The notes beneath the pieces are model-generated. The model worked only from the letters and a program-made list of their open reading frames with translations. It had not been told where the DNA came from and made no database searches. The translations under genes were made by a program, and so were the position numbers. DNA of 64,000 nucleotides from Megaleporinus macrocephalus (taxonomy: Eukaryota > Chordata > Actinopteri > Characiformes > Anostomidae), in NCBI GenBank assembly GCA_021613375.1, contig CM038719.1:35511747-35575746 (forward strand), given 5' to 3'. This document shows, piece by piece, positions 1-10,515 of the stretch (positions are counted from its first letter, which is position 1; the number at the start of each line of letters is the position of its first letter).

Positions 1-510
1 CAAAACAGGTGGGTTTTATAATGGGACTTCTGTCTTCCACCCGACTGAGCATCAGTCTAGTAACACAGTGGTCGGGTTCTAATCTCGAGTTTCCTTTTTT
101 ACTTAGACTTTGTCTGCTCTCAGTTTTTCAGCTCTCACTCTTGGGTCCTGCTAATGACCAGTGCCACCTGGTTAGGAGGCTGTTCTGTTACCAACAAGAC
201 CAGAATTACATTCCCCCTCTAGGTGAGCTGATACAATTAGCTTAAGTTTTAAATATATAAACATATTCTGTGTAGTATAAACTGTATGCAGTGTAGAGAG
301 ATATACTAGCATATAAAATAGCTGATGGATATGTGCTTTATAGAAAGTGTTGGTAAAGTTTACAATATTAGTACAAATTTACATCCAAAATATAAAGGAA
401 ATTACACATACTTATGAATATATTTGTATTATCATCAAACATGTATTTTGCTACAATGCAAATCAGAATGAAGCTGTTACATAGTTCCCTCTTCCTCTGT
501 TCATCTTCTG
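1..510. other. 3' flank of V gene A1, no gene
   Basis: I see no gene in the first ~330 bases. From about 330 onward the sequence matches the 3' flank of V gene A8 (about 56190-56360), so A1 and A8 are close paralogues including their flanks. A perfect octamer ATGCAAAT lies on the plus strand at 456-463. Confidence 0.6.
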
Positions 511-514
511 CTCT

Positions 515-553
515 AGTTATTGTACAGCTGTCTGTATGAGTCCCACCACTGTG
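515..553 (-). other. 23-RSS of V gene A1
   Basis: Heptamer CACAGTG at 547-553 abuts the V exon. A 23 bp spacer (524-546) and nonamer ACAATAACT (515-523) follow. Confidence 0.93.
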
Positions 554-989
554 AGTCTGCAGCACAGTAATACACTGCAGTGTCTTCAGGCTTCAGTTGA
601 CTCATGTGCAGGTAGAAATTAGAACTGTCCTTGGATGCTGTGAATCTGCCCTGAACTGTCTGGGCTGAGCTCTTGTCACTGTCAGAATAATAGTAAATAA
701 TCCATTCCAGTCCTTTTCCAGGAGCCTGTCTGATCCAGTGCATGTTATAGCTGCAACCACTGAATCCACTGCAGGCACAGGTCAGTTTGTGAGATCCACC
801 TGGAGCCACTGTTACTGACCCCTCAGACTGTGTGAGAACCACCTGAGAGTGGACGCCTGAACAGAGACACAAAGAAACAGCAGGTTAAATATTGGTAGTT
901 TATTTAAAGCATTAATATTGATCCTCATTGAGACACATTATAGACTCACATCCTGCAATCAGCAGCAGCAGTAAAGACGTGAGGAACAT
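554..989 (-). CDS. IGHV: IGHV gene A1 (family A), apparently functional
   Basis: Immunoglobulin heavy-chain variable segment that supplies the V part of the antibody heavy chain after recombination to D-J. The leader exon is 950-989 ([13 protein letters not shown] plus one base), the intron is 857-949 (GTGAGT donor, CAG acceptor) and the V exon is 554-856. The leader continues as CVHS before mature QVVLTQSEG. Landmarks are TCACSGF in FR1, [13 protein letters not shown] in FR2 and [10 protein letters not shown] at the 3' end. CDR1 (SGCSYN) has an additional Cys not seen in the other family A genes. No stop or frameshift is visible. Its flanks match A8, so these two form a subgroup. Confidence 0.92.
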
Positions 990-1066
990 GGTGTTTGTGG
1001 AGCTGGAGCTGATCAGAGTTACCAGAAAGCTGGAGATCCTCTCCAAACTGTGCTTCATTTACTCTA

Positions 1067-1100
1067 CATATAGAGGAGGAGGTTTAGGAGAAGTTTGCAT
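1067..1100 (-). promoter_or_regulatory. V promoter of A1
   Basis: Octamer variant ATGCAAAC at 1093-1100 and a TATA-like CTATATG at 1067-1073, both on the minus strand and 26 bp apart, as in all nine family A genes. Confidence 0.75.
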
Positions 1101-1168
1101 AACAGCTCAGTGATGTAAAACACTGACTGACAGGAGTATAACTAGCAGGTTTGGTTTTTGAATAAACG

Positions 1169-1182
1169 GCGCCCCCTACTGG
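1169..1182 (-). promoter_or_regulatory. CTCF-like motif upstream of A1
   Basis: Minus strand CCAGTAGGGGGCGC fits the CTCF core pattern CCASYAGRKGGCRS at all 14 positions. It lies about 180 bp upstream of the A1 start codon. Confidence 0.6.
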
Positions 1183-1183
1183 A

Positions 1184-2660
1184 ATATAAATAAAATATGA
1201 GGGAATTAATTTCACAGCTTCACTCAGAGTCATGTTTAGTTTGTTTGCTGGAGATGTTCTAAACATTCAGTCAGTGTCAGAGGATTCAACTCTCAGTGTA
1301 ATGTAGAATGTATGTAATATATATTGATATGGATATTCTTCAAACCTACCTTATATTAATGTACTCCCTGTATACATTAATTCCACCAAAATACTGTCTG
1401 AACAATCTTCTTAAGTACATCTTCAAAATGTGGAGCAATATATGAAATGAAGTTGGTAGTTAACGTTGAGGAGGTGCACATTCATGCGTTTGCTTCAGGT
1501 CTGTTAAACACACTGTAGTGAATATTTAAACAGCACATACATCCACTGAAACTCTTCTCCTCCTTTATTCCAGGAAAATTTCAGGCCTCTCTGTATTGTT
1601 TTCTTATATTCTTTAGTGTTCTTCTAATAAAAACTTTCAACCACTCAAAACTACTCTACATGACAATGATGTAAACAAATTCAGCACCGGCAAATACAAG
1701 GGAGTTAGTGCGTAGACTACTTGTAAATAGATAACATTTCAACACATACTTTGTTACTTTTTTGCATTTCATATTATGTTCAGGAGCTGTTAATCCATAA
1801 TCTCTGATCTCCCGTTTCACAGGGATATGAATATTAATTATGGATTAACTATGAAACTGTTTCTGAACAATTATCTTATTCTGCTTTGATTGCTAGATAA
1901 TGAGATACAGCATGAAAACAGTATTAACACAAAAGAAAATGTTATAAAATATTTTACACAGATATAAATTTCACAGTGTTATAATGAGGGTCCTTTGCAT
2001 TCTTTGTAATGTTTAAAAAGTATATAGTACTATTGGAACATAAGTAAAATATGAGGGAATTAATTTCACAGCTTCACTCAGAGTGATGTTTAGTCTGTTT
2101 GCTGGAGATGTTTTGAACATTCAGTGAGTGTCAGTAAATTCAACTCTCAGTGTAACGTAGAATGTATGTAATATATATTGATATGGATATTCTTCAAACA
2201 TACCTTATTATGTACCTTATAAATGTACACTTTAGAACATAAAAATACAGATAACATTTACAACAATCATCCCTATGAAACATTAGACCCTCTGTAATTT
2301 TTTTTCCAAGAAATCCACACAGATATTTTTTCACACCTCAGTCTTAGAAGTTGGTTTTACATTTCCAGCTTCTGGCAATCCACATAATCCTAAACACACT
2401 GAGTGATGTTGAGGTGCCTACTGGGTTAGTAATACCAGCAGCTTACTTTAGGGATATCTACAGTATGTCTTGATCTTATCAGCATGCTGGAGGTTGTTAT
2501 CTTGCTATAGAATGAATTTCTTCTTAATCAAAACGTTTCCCAGATTAGTTCCATTGCATGATTCATTAGAACTGGGTTGTACTCACCAGCATTCATGATG
2601 CCTTTAAGTAAAGCAGATCACCAGCTCTGGATGTTCTTATATATACTCAAGCTTGTACTG
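1184..2660. repeat. Mosaic upstream region with ~170 bp direct repeats
   Basis: No gene seen. Two copies of family-A upstream sequence (about 1184-1356 and 2036-2207) flank about 680 bp that instead resembles the upstream sequence of family B (1360-1640) and family D genes (about 1840-2010, compare 16490-16640). After 2207 the A-type upstream sequence continues, as at 57180-57480. Confidence 0.7.
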
Positions 2661-2822
2661 TGTCATGTTGCCCATCTCTGCTCGTGAGTCCACGCAAACT
2701 GCAGACTACACTCCCCAGAAGCAAATAAATTCTAAAGACCTTCACTGTTTTTTAAGCCCACAAGCTCCCATTCTATTCTTCAAGCCTGACACACTGATTC
2801 TCGTCATGCTTTACTCATGACT
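2661..2822. mobile_element. Internally deleted copy of a recurring LTR-like element
   Basis: Starts TGTCATGTTGCCC and ends TTTACTCATGA. The ends of this repeat form imperfect TGTCATG/CATGACA inverted termini, and longer copies contain AATAAAG. Other copies are at 24173, 29654, 45094 and 62457. It may be a solo LTR; the class is not proven. Confidence 0.45.
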
Positions 2823-3810
2823 GTGAAACATAAGTAAACATAGTTTGAAGAGTGTTTCAATGCTTCAGCAGTACACATACTTTCTTGTGTTACCTTCAGA
2901 ACTCAGTGATCTTTAATCCACATCTTAGATGTCCAGCTTTGGTGTTTAAGTCCTATTGTTCTTCATTTCTTCTCTCAGTATCAGTACATTGACAGCTAAA
3001 CGTCACTTTCAGATATTTTCAGACCAGATCTTGTATGATTGTTTTAAAGTTCCATTTTTATGTATCTTTTTTTAAACTACATCTTCAGAAAAAGAAACAT
3101 CTGCTTCATGCTTAGAGATGCACATGAGAATGAAATGTGTGCCTCTATTAATGCTAATATCTCTTTGAAGGAGAACATGTCAGTGAGATCTTTGGGAGGA
3201 TGCAGCTGTAGTTGGTTGTGTAAAGTGGCAGTAGGTGCACAAAAGTAAAGAACAGATATATTAAATATGGGAGACACACTCCTGGTGTAAAAGGAGACAT
3301 CTGCTGTAGATGTTGCTATGTGATTGGTTGAAATGTGGTTGTGTATGATTGTGGTCTAATTAGTGTTACTTCAATGTTTATGGTCAGTGGGTGTTGTATG
3401 GCTGTTGGGGACCTTCTCCTCTATTTTCAGTGTTGGATATTAATGTAAATTAATATTAAATATATCATCCCTGCCAAAAAAACACACACAACAACAAATA
3501 TTTGTGTGTTTTCTTTACCGGAGATTGAAAAACACATTCTTAACTTTAAGATTTTAATGAAAGTGATTCTGGAGCATCTCTGTTTGTGCATTCATCATAT
3601 TTAGTTCGCAATCTAAAAAAACAGAAAAGTTGTTCAAATAATAACTTTAGTTAAACTGTACATACAAGCTTTGCATTGCAAATCTCTGGTCTCCTATTTC
3701 CTAATGTTCAAAGAACAAAAAATATAGGACGCTACTGTAAATGCATGTAGTTTGCTTAAATCATTGTTATATATGTTTTTTTATTATTATGCATATTATA
3801 TTTGCATTAT
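2823..3810. other. Intergenic spacer between the LTR-like repeat and relic E1
   Basis: No gene seen. The sequence is shared with about 29960-30980 and 62870-63920, so it is part of the duplicated A-E-B unit. Confidence 0.65.
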
Positions 3811-3937
3811 CCCTGGAGACTAATCTGAACCAGGCTGTGCCATCATCAGCAAGGACATAACCAGTAACCTCACAGAACAACATGTAGAGTAATTTGGTGG
3901 AAGAAGCCCCTCCAGGATAAGATGTACCACCCAATCA
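3811..3937 (-). pseudogene. V relic E1 (truncated fifth V type)
   Basis: The minus strand encodes YMLFCEVTGYVLADDGTAWFR, which looks like the end of FR1, CDR1 and the start of FR2 of a VH segment (first Cys, then Trp-x-Arg). There is no leader, FR3, YYC end or RSS. It resembles family D (CGVSGYALTDYGTDW) more than A, B or C. It lies about 210 bp 3' of the B1 RSS; similar fragments recur at five other places in the window. Confidence 0.65.
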
Positions 3938-4148
3938 CATTTTCTGTATTTTTTATTATTTTCTAATATAAACGGTCAGCTGTTTCAGTTTAAAGGGGGA
4001 CATTTTACGCCAATGTTCACTCCGTCATTTAGAACTAATTATTAAACTCTGAACTTTATTCTGAACTTGGTTGTAAATAATATCATTAAATGTATCATTA
4101 AATAATAAACACTAACAAAGAAATACATGTACTTGAGTGTCGGCTTTG

Positions 4149-4187
4149 CGTTTTTGTACAGCGTGTACATCAGTTAGAGTCACTGTG
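4149..4187 (-). other. 23-RSS of V gene B1
   Basis: Heptamer CACAGTG (4181-4187), 23 bp spacer (4158-4180), nonamer ACAAAAACG (4149-4157). Confidence 0.93.
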
Positions 4188-4661
4188 AGTATCTTGCACA
4201 GTAATACACAGCTGTGTCTTTAGTCTGCAGATTCTGTCCTTGTAATGTTATTGTGTTGGTTCCAGTGTTTCTGGAGATGCTGAACCTGCTCTTCAGTTTA
4301 TCACTGTAATATGTGCCTCCGCCATTATAAATATTTCCAATCCACTCCAGAGCCTTTCCTGCAGGCTGTCGGATCCAAGCTGTGTGCTCGCTAGTGACTG
4401 AATATGAAACCTTGCAGTCTATATTCAATCTCTGGTCTGGACGGACCACCATGGAAGCAGGCTGAGTCAGTTCATAACAGTGAACACCTGTAGATCAGAA
4501 ATATATAAAGTTATTTGAAGTACAACCTTAAATGTGAATGTGTATAAATTGTATGATCTTAAATGTGTATAAACTAAACTCTAACAGAGTGAAATGTGTT
4601 GTTTACTGAATAACTCACAGGATGCAGCTGCTAGCAGGAACAGAAGAGATGTTGAGAACAT
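4188..4661 (-). CDS. IGHV: IGHV gene B1 (family B), apparently functional
   Basis: Leader exon 4619-4661 encodes MFSTSLLFLLAAAS plus one base. The intron is 4488-4618 with a GTGAGT donor and CTACAG acceptor. The V exon 4188-4487 continues as CVHC before mature YELTQPASMVVRPDQ. FR1 has DCKVSYSV, FR2 has WIRQPAGKALEWIG, CDR2 is NIYNGGGTY, and the exon ends [10 protein letters not shown]. The open V reading starting at an internal Met (4452) is not the true start; the spliced leader gives the real N-terminus. No inactivating change is seen. Confidence 0.92.
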
Positions 4662-4720
4662 GGTTGGTGTGGAAGTTGGACCTGTTGGAGGTTCTCTGTT
4701 CTCCACAGTTTGTGTGTCTT

Positions 4721-4769
4721 CTAAATACAGACAGCAATGACAGATGTTGGGGGGGGCTTGTATTTGCTT
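4721..4769 (-). promoter_or_regulatory. V promoter of B1
   Basis: Octamer variant AAGCAAAT (4762-4769) and a TATA-like TATTTAG (4721-4727) on the minus strand. Confidence 0.65.
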
Positions 4770-4802
4770 ATGACACATGAGAATCAAATCTATTTAAGAG
4801 CC

Positions 4803-4816
4803 AGAGTAGGGGGCAG
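4803..4816 (+). promoter_or_regulatory. CTCF-like motif, plus orientation, near B1 promoter
   Basis: AGAGTAGGGGGCAG matches 12 of 14 core positions but on the plus strand, opposite to most motifs in the window. The equivalent place at B5 (about 31984) reads GTAGGGCGCAG and is weaker. Confidence 0.4.
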
Positions 4817-4829
4817 TAGTTTAAAGTGG

Positions 4830-5572
4830 TTTGTTTGTGAATGGAAGCTCTTCTCTGCCTGTTTACAACAAATAAATTAAACAACATTTTCAAAAATATA
4901 TATGTTTGATCTTGGTTGTGTTTCATTGTGTTCTGTTATGATCAAATGCTTTAATGTTCACAGGTCATAACTGATGACCTCCCCTCCTTTATCTTAATCT
5001 CAGATTTCATACTTTACTTATTGTTGGACTTTAATATAATTTAAGTTAAATATTTATATATTTTCAATGTCCAAAAAAGCCCCAACAAACCAGCCAAACA
5101 AACAAGAAACTAAACAAAAAACAAGCATCTCGGAAATGGTGCCTTTACAGGAGAGTGCTAAGCACATGAACTCTTAGTGGAAGTCACTGTAAAGAGGTTT
5201 TATTGATAAGTGATTTAGGATCATTTCTATTGATCCACTCATCATTTTTACTCAGTGTAAAAGAGAAAGAAAGTCTTCAAATGATCACTTTGAATAAATC
5301 AACACCAATGTGTGCTGCTTTCCTGAAGATGACAAACGATACATTTGTACTAAACGATAGTGTTAAGAAATACGTTGGGACTCAAAACACAACAAAATGA
5401 AAAAAGTTCACAGAGCAAATGGAAATGATTTGGGAAAATGTATGATACCTGAAATGCATGAAATAGTTTACTTATATCATCCTCGTTATTATTAATTTAA
5501 ATATTAACTTGAAAAAGCAGTAGTGCAGGGAAAGAAATGCAGGAGTTTTCAGATCCTTCACTCCAGATCTTA
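4830..5572. other. Intergenic, no gene
   Basis: AT-rich spacer upstream of B1, partly shared with about 32000-32230. I see no supportable coding sequence. Confidence 0.6.
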
Positions 5573-5660
5573 TCCCTGGAGCCTAATCTGAACCAGTGAG
5601 GACATAACTAGAACAACATGTTCCCCAGAGTAAGATGTACCATCCAATCATATATTCTGT
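5573..5660 (-). pseudogene. V relic E2 (heavily deleted)
   Basis: A shortened copy of relic E1: the CCCTGGAGCCTAATCTGAACC start and the GTAAGATGTACCA end are kept, but the CDR1-coding centre is deleted. It most resembles the relic at 46594-46692. Confidence 0.5.
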
Positions 5661-6235
5661 ATTTCTTCTTTACTCTGATTTCATTCTGAAGAACTTTTTT
5701 TAGACTTGAATGTGACCTAAAAAAAAAGTTCTGCTGTTTCAGGTTAAAGGGGGACATTTTACCCCAATGTTCTGTCCCATATACAAAACTAACTATTAAA
5801 CTGTGAACTTTATTTTAATGTTGGTAATAAATAATGTTATTCAACTAAAATAATAAACACTAGCATTTATTTATTTACTTATTAATTTATTTCCACAATT
5901 TATTTGTTTGTTTTAACAGACTTTGTACTGTTTAAATGCAAAATAATGGAAAATGACACAAGCTGTTATGAAATGTCCCATACAAATACATGTACTGATG
6001 TATTATACTTTTTTTTTTCTATGTTTTACTTTTTTTTTTTGACTTGATTGTCTGGGAATTAAAAAACGGTCTGCTGTTTCTGTTAAAAGGGGGATATTTA
6101 TGTTCCCTCCATCATACAGAACTAATTATTAAACTCTGAACTTTATTGTGAAGTTGGTTGTAAATAATATCATTAAACGTGTCATTAAATAATAAACACT
6201 AACATACAAATACATTTACTTGAGTGTCGGCTCTG
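5661..6235. other. Intergenic, no gene
   Basis: AT-rich spacer 3' of psiB2, shared with about 32230-32640. Homopolymer T runs are present; no gene seen. Confidence 0.6.
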
Positions 6236-6274
6236 GGTTTTAGTACAGCGTGTGCATCAGTTAGAGTCACTGTG
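6236..6274 (-). other. 23-RSS of pseudogene B2
   Basis: Heptamer CACAGTG (6268-6274), 23 bp spacer, nonamer ACTAAAACC (6236-6244). The signal is intact although the gene is not. Confidence 0.88.
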
Positions 6275-6528
6275 AGAATCTCGCACAGTAATACACAGCT
6301 GTGTCTTCAGTCTGCAGATTCTGTCCTTGTAATGTTATTGTGTTGGTTCCAGTGTTTCTGGAGATGCTGAACCTGCTTTTCAGTTTATCACTGTAAGCTG
6401 TGCTTCCACCACTATCAATAACTCCAATCCACTCCAGAGCTTTTCCTGCAGGCTGGCGGATCCAACCTGTCCAGTAACTGCTAACTGAATATGAAACCTT
6501 GCAGTCTATGTTCAGTTGTAGAGAACAT
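6275..6528 (-). pseudogene. IGHV: IGHV pseudogene B2 (family B), leader fused into FR1
   Basis: FR2 to the Y-Y-C-A-R end and the RSS are intact and close to B6. At about 6516-6518 the FR1 sequence jumps directly into the leader exon just after its first codons, so the rest of the leader, the intron and the start of the V exon are gone. From the remaining ATG (6526-6528) the frame is wrong and reaches a TAG within 16 codons. A simple internal deletion explains it. Confidence 0.9.
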
Positions 6529-6593
6529 GGTTGGTGTGGAAGTTGGACCTGTTGCAGGTTCTCTGTTCTCCACAGTTTAGTAGAGAGTGTCTT

Positions 6594-6646
6594 CTAAATA
6601 CAGACAGCAATGACGGGGATGTTGCAGGGGGGGCTTGTATTTGCTT
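6594..6646 (-). promoter_or_regulatory. Promoter remnant of pseudogene B2
   Basis: AAGCAAAT octamer variant (6639-6646) and TATTTAG (6594-6600) remain, as in the intact B genes. Confidence 0.6.
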
Positions 6647-8202
6647 ATGTCCCATGAGAATCAAATCTATTTAAGACCCTGAGTTGAGGGCAGTAGCGTT
6701 AAAGCAGTTCATTTATGTCAGGAAGCTCTTCTCTGCCTGTTTACAACATAAACAACATTTTAACTTAAATTCAAATATATATATGAATGTACATCTTTTC
6801 ATCTCCCTGTATACATTAATTCCACCAAGACAATGTCTGAAATATCTTCTCGAGTACATCTTCAAGATGTGGAGCAACATATGAAATGAAGTTGGTAGTT
6901 AATGTTGAGGAGGTGCCCGTCCATGTGTTTACTTCAGGTCTGTTAAACACACTGTAGTGAATATTTAAACAGCACATACATCCACTGAAACTCTTCTCCT
7001 CCTTTATTCCAGGGAAATTTCAGGCCTCTCTGTATTGTTTTCATATATTCTTCAATTGTCTTCTAGTATAAACTTCCAACCACTAAAAACTACTATGTAT
7101 GTAGAGAAAGGGTTAAAAAGGAATGTGTGTAATAATGATGCGAACGAATTCAGCACTGGCAAATACAAGTGAATTAGTAAGTAGATGCCCCCTACTGGAA
7201 AATAGATAACATTTCAGTACATACTTTGTTACTTTTTTGCATTTCATATTATGTTATATTATGTGCTGTAGCTGTTAATCCATCATCTCTGATATCCCGT
7301 GTCACAGGAGTATCAATATTAGGTAGCAGAGATGCTGCATTCCCTTCGTTCTTCAACATGGGGACAATTAGAGAACACACAAATGAAACAGGATTAAAAT
7401 GTTTCAATTATAAATTATAAGTAGCTGTTAATACTTCTTTCCATTCTCGCTGTAAATTCTTCTTTTAACCCTAGTAACAGTGTAGAAATAGAAACCTTTG
7501 TTATGTACACATGTTAATCTTTCTCTATGTCTAGTTATGTGTCATTGTTTGTCTGTGTCGATTTATTGTCTCACTTTTGTATGTATGTTAGTATGTAGGT
7601 ATGTCAGTGTTTGTCTGTGGGTAACAGTAACTGTTAAATGTGTGGGTTGGCTGTATTAATCTATTAATATACCTCATCACCTGTGTCTTTTATGCATATC
7701 TGTATTATGTATGTACTCTATATATACGTATGTGTGTGTTTATAAAGATTTGTTGTGGTCCCCAGAAGGGGTGGTGGTGTGGCCAATGGACAGTGGTGCA
7801 GGATTAAATCAATAATAATAATAATAATAATAATAAAAAATTACAAATAGCTACACTTCTGCAAATTCCCATTTCTTTGTTTAAAACAACCAGAGCTGTA
7901 GCGAACCAGCCTAGAAGAGAAGAACTCTATGTATATTTTATCCTCATGTGCAGTGATGATGATTGCAGAGTCTCCAAAGCTACAATAAGGACCTTCAGTC
8001 AACAAACCCCATGCAAGGCGTGCTACAATAAAGTCGTACTTCATCAAATCACAAGAGTGAATATCTGGAGGTCATTAAAAGCTGCTGAAATGTTAATTTA
8101 AAATAGATTGCTAGACTGATTAGACTAAAAAGAGATAAGAAATAAGCTGACAAGAATGATAAACTGGCACAAACAGAAGCATATGTGTAAGCTTTTAGTC
8201 AA
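6647..8202. other. Intergenic spacer psiB2 to LINE
   Basis: No gene seen. Matches about 33230-34770 in the right duplicate. Includes a (TAA)n microsatellite at about 7810-7836, with a shorter one at the paralogous site. Confidence 0.7.
7185..7198 (-). promoter_or_regulatory. CTCF-like motif upstream of psiB2
   Basis: Minus strand CCAGTAGGGGGCAT, 13 of 14 core positions, about 660 bp upstream of the psiB2 ATG. Paralogous to 33767-33780. Confidence 0.55.
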
Positions 8203-9427
8203 GTCAAGTCAAGTCAAGTGGGTTTTTATTGTCATTTCAACTACATACAGAGTACACAGTGAAACGAAACAACGTTCCTCCAGGACCATGGTGCAACATA
8301 GACAGTGCATACAGACACAAGTGCAACACAAACAAACAAGTGCGGACAGACAACACAACACAGTACAGACAGAGAATAATAAATAATTGCTGGTTGTGCA
8401 AATTGTGCAATGTGTAATAAATAGAGTCCAGTGAGGTAGTAAAGTTATTAGTGCAATGCTTTGTGCAAAAATGCTTCCCTTTTTTTTATCTGGGGTAAAT
8501 GGTTGGAGAAAGATATCAGTTCAGACGTTGAGTTGTGTTGAGGAGTCTGATGGCTTGGGGGAAGAAGCTGTTGCAGAGTCTGGTCGTGTTGGACCGGACG
8601 CTGCGGTACCTTCTTCCTGATGGCAGGAGGGAGAACAGTCTGTGTGAAGGGTGGGTGGGGTCATCCACAATGCTGGTTGCTTTGCGGATGCAGCGGGTGG
8701 TGTAAATGTCCAAGACGGAGGGGAGAGAGACTCCGATGATTCTCTCAGCTGTCCTCACAATGCGTTGGAGGGACTTCCGGTCAGAGGCTGTGCAGGTCCC
8801 AAACCAAGCAGTGATGCAGCTGCTTAGGATGCTCTCTATGGTTCCCCTATAGAAGAGGGTGAGGATGGGTGGAGGGAGACGGGCCTTTCTCAGCTTCCGG
8901 AGGAAGTAGAGACGCTGCTGGGCTTTCTTGGCTGTAGAGCTGGTGTTCAGGGACCAGGTGAGGTTCTCCGCTAGGTGGACACCAAGGAACTTGGTGCTCT
9001 TAACGATCTCCACAGAGGAGCCGTTGATGTTAAGCGGAGAGTGGTCCGGTCTTGATTTCCTGAAGTCAACAACCATTTCCTTGGTCTTCTCTACATTCCA
9101 GTGAAGGTTGTTGACTGTACACCAGTCTGTCAGCTGCTGTACCTCCTCCCTGTATGCTGACTCGTCGCCTTTGCTGATGAGACCCAGCACAGTTGTATCA
9201 TCGGCGAACTTTATGATGCTGTTAGAACTGTGTTTCGCAACACAGTCATGAGTCAGCAGGGTGAACAACAGAGGACTCAGTACACTGCCCTGGGGTGCCC
9301 CAGTGTTCATGGTGATGGTGCTGGAGCTGCTGTTCCCGAACCGGACTAACTGGGGCCTCCCTGTCAGGAAGTCCAGGATCCAGTTGCACAGGGGGGTGTT
9401 GAGGCCCAGCAGGCTTAACAAGTTGCA
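8203..9427 (-). mobile_element. 5'-truncated LINE (non-LTR retrotransposon)
   Basis: Encodes the C-terminal part of a reverse transcriptase from about 9420 down to 8516. The catalytic FADD lies at about 9197-9208, preceded by [14 protein letters not shown] 3' UTR (8203-8515) ends in repeats of TTGAC. The element is flanked by AGTCAA copies (8197-8202 and 9428-9433), a likely target-site duplication. The empty site is seen at about 34765-34785. The clade looks like L2/Rex-type but I cannot assign it firmly. The first ~70 residues of the long open frame (9628 to ~9430) are flanking sequence read through, not element. Confidence 0.85.
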
Positions 9428-9814
9428 AGTCAAGTTGCAGTTTGGGAATATTTTTAGGTGCTGTGGCTTTACACAGTCATTTATTATGAATGTTAATGAT
9501 GATCTAGTAACAACATTTATACTGCAATTACAGCTCCAAGTAAAGAAGTCAAACAAAATAAACTCAACGTATTTACTAATTAAATTGGATTCTCGTTTTG
9601 TGACAGTAATAAAACAGAAGCAGCCCATTAGACAAAATCATAGTTCATAGTTTTCATTTTAATAAAAGCCTAATTAAGAGTGTGATTGGTTTATTTTAAT
9701 GTATTTTTGTCAAACATTAAAGTTATTTCATGTATTTCCCACCGTTTGCAGTATAAAGCACTGAGTCTGGATTGTGTTTTGATCAGAAGATCTGTTCAGT
9801 GAGTGTGTATGTGT
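9428..9814. other. Intergenic 3' flank of C1
   Basis: No gene seen; matches about 34770-35154 in the right duplicate. Confidence 0.65.
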
Positions 9815-9852
9815 GGTTTTAGTATAGCTGCTCGATCTTCTCCATCACTGTG
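9815..9852 (-). other. RSS of V gene C1, 22 bp spacer
   Basis: Heptamer CACAGTG (9846-9852), spacer of 22 bp (9824-9845), nonamer ACTAAAACC (9815-9823). All four family C genes share the 22 bp spacer. Confidence 0.9.
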
Positions 9853-10304
9853 TCTCTCGAGCGCAGTAATAAACAGCAGTGTCCTCTGCTCTCAGACTCT
9901 TGGCCTCTAAGAACTGTGTACTTGTGGAAACGTCCTCAGTCATTTTGAAGTGGTCTTTCATGGAATCTGCTAGTGTTGCTGAATTTGAGCCAGTGTTCAT
10001 CCATCCAATCCACTCCAGAGCGTTCCCTGCTTTCTGTCTTATCCAGCCCATGTTCTTGCTTGTCATGCTGTAGCCACTAATTTTACAGGAGATCTTCACA
10101 GATTCTCCAGGTTTCTTCACCTCAGCAGGAGACTGGTCAAGTCGGATCTCATCACACATAATATCTATAAAAATAAAGCACACCACAGTTACAAACATCC
10201 TGATTCACCAAAATATACTATCATGAAAATCATTGAATTAAAATAAACATACCGTGTGTGAATATGAGTGTAAGAATGCAACACTGAGCAATTCTAAACC
10301 CCAT
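9853..10304 (-). CDS. IGHV: IGHV gene C1 (family C), apparently functional
   Basis: Leader exon 10253-10304 (MGFRIAQCCILTLIFTH plus one base), intron 10165-10252 (GTATGT donor, TATAG acceptor), V exon 9853-10164. The join reads DIMCDEIRLDQSPAEVKK. FR1 has ISCKISGYSMT, FR2 WIRQKAGNALEWIG, CDR2 WMNTGSNSAT, and FR3 DHFKMTEDVSTSTQFLEAKS before [10 protein letters not shown]. The intron has no stop in frame with the V exon, so a longer unspliced frame exists, but the splice signals are clear. It is the paralogue of C3. Confidence 0.92.
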
Positions 10305-10413
10305 AATGAAACTCTTTGACAGCTGACAGTTTTCACTTCTGGGGTATGAAGTAATATGAGCAGTATGTGAGAAAGATCTGGTGCTTTATGTGAAGCCTAG
10401 AATACAGATATAG

Positions 10414-10421
10414 ATTTACAT
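10414..10421 (-). promoter_or_regulatory. Octamer of C1 promoter
   Basis: Minus strand ATGTAAAT, 7 of 8 to ATGCAAAT, 110 bp upstream of the start codon. No clear TATA box. Confidence 0.6.
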
Positions 10422-10501
10422 AAACACTGTTTGACCAGTAGAGGTGAAGAACATTACCTTCCAGTGGCATATTTCACAAAAGAATAATCAGAGGTCACTG
10501 A

Positions 10502-10515
10502 TCGCCCCCTAGTGT
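10502..10515 (-). promoter_or_regulatory. CTCF-like motif upstream of C1
   Basis: Minus strand ACACTAGGGGGCGA, 12 of 14 core positions, about 200 bp upstream of the start codon. Confidence 0.5.

Noticed and set aside
928..1113. A 61-codon plus-strand frame ([18 protein letters not shown]...) repeated at eight or more places
   Set aside because: It is the exact antisense of the family A leader exon and promoter and is repeated because those are duplicated. No independent support.
7226..7420. Frames at 7226-7420 and 33803-33994 with similar ends
   Set aside because: Paralogous spacer sequence, not a conserved gene; N-termini differ and no motif is seen.
9879..10073. Plus-strand frame opposite C1 (also 27019-27213)
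   Set aside because: Shadow of the V exon on the other strand.
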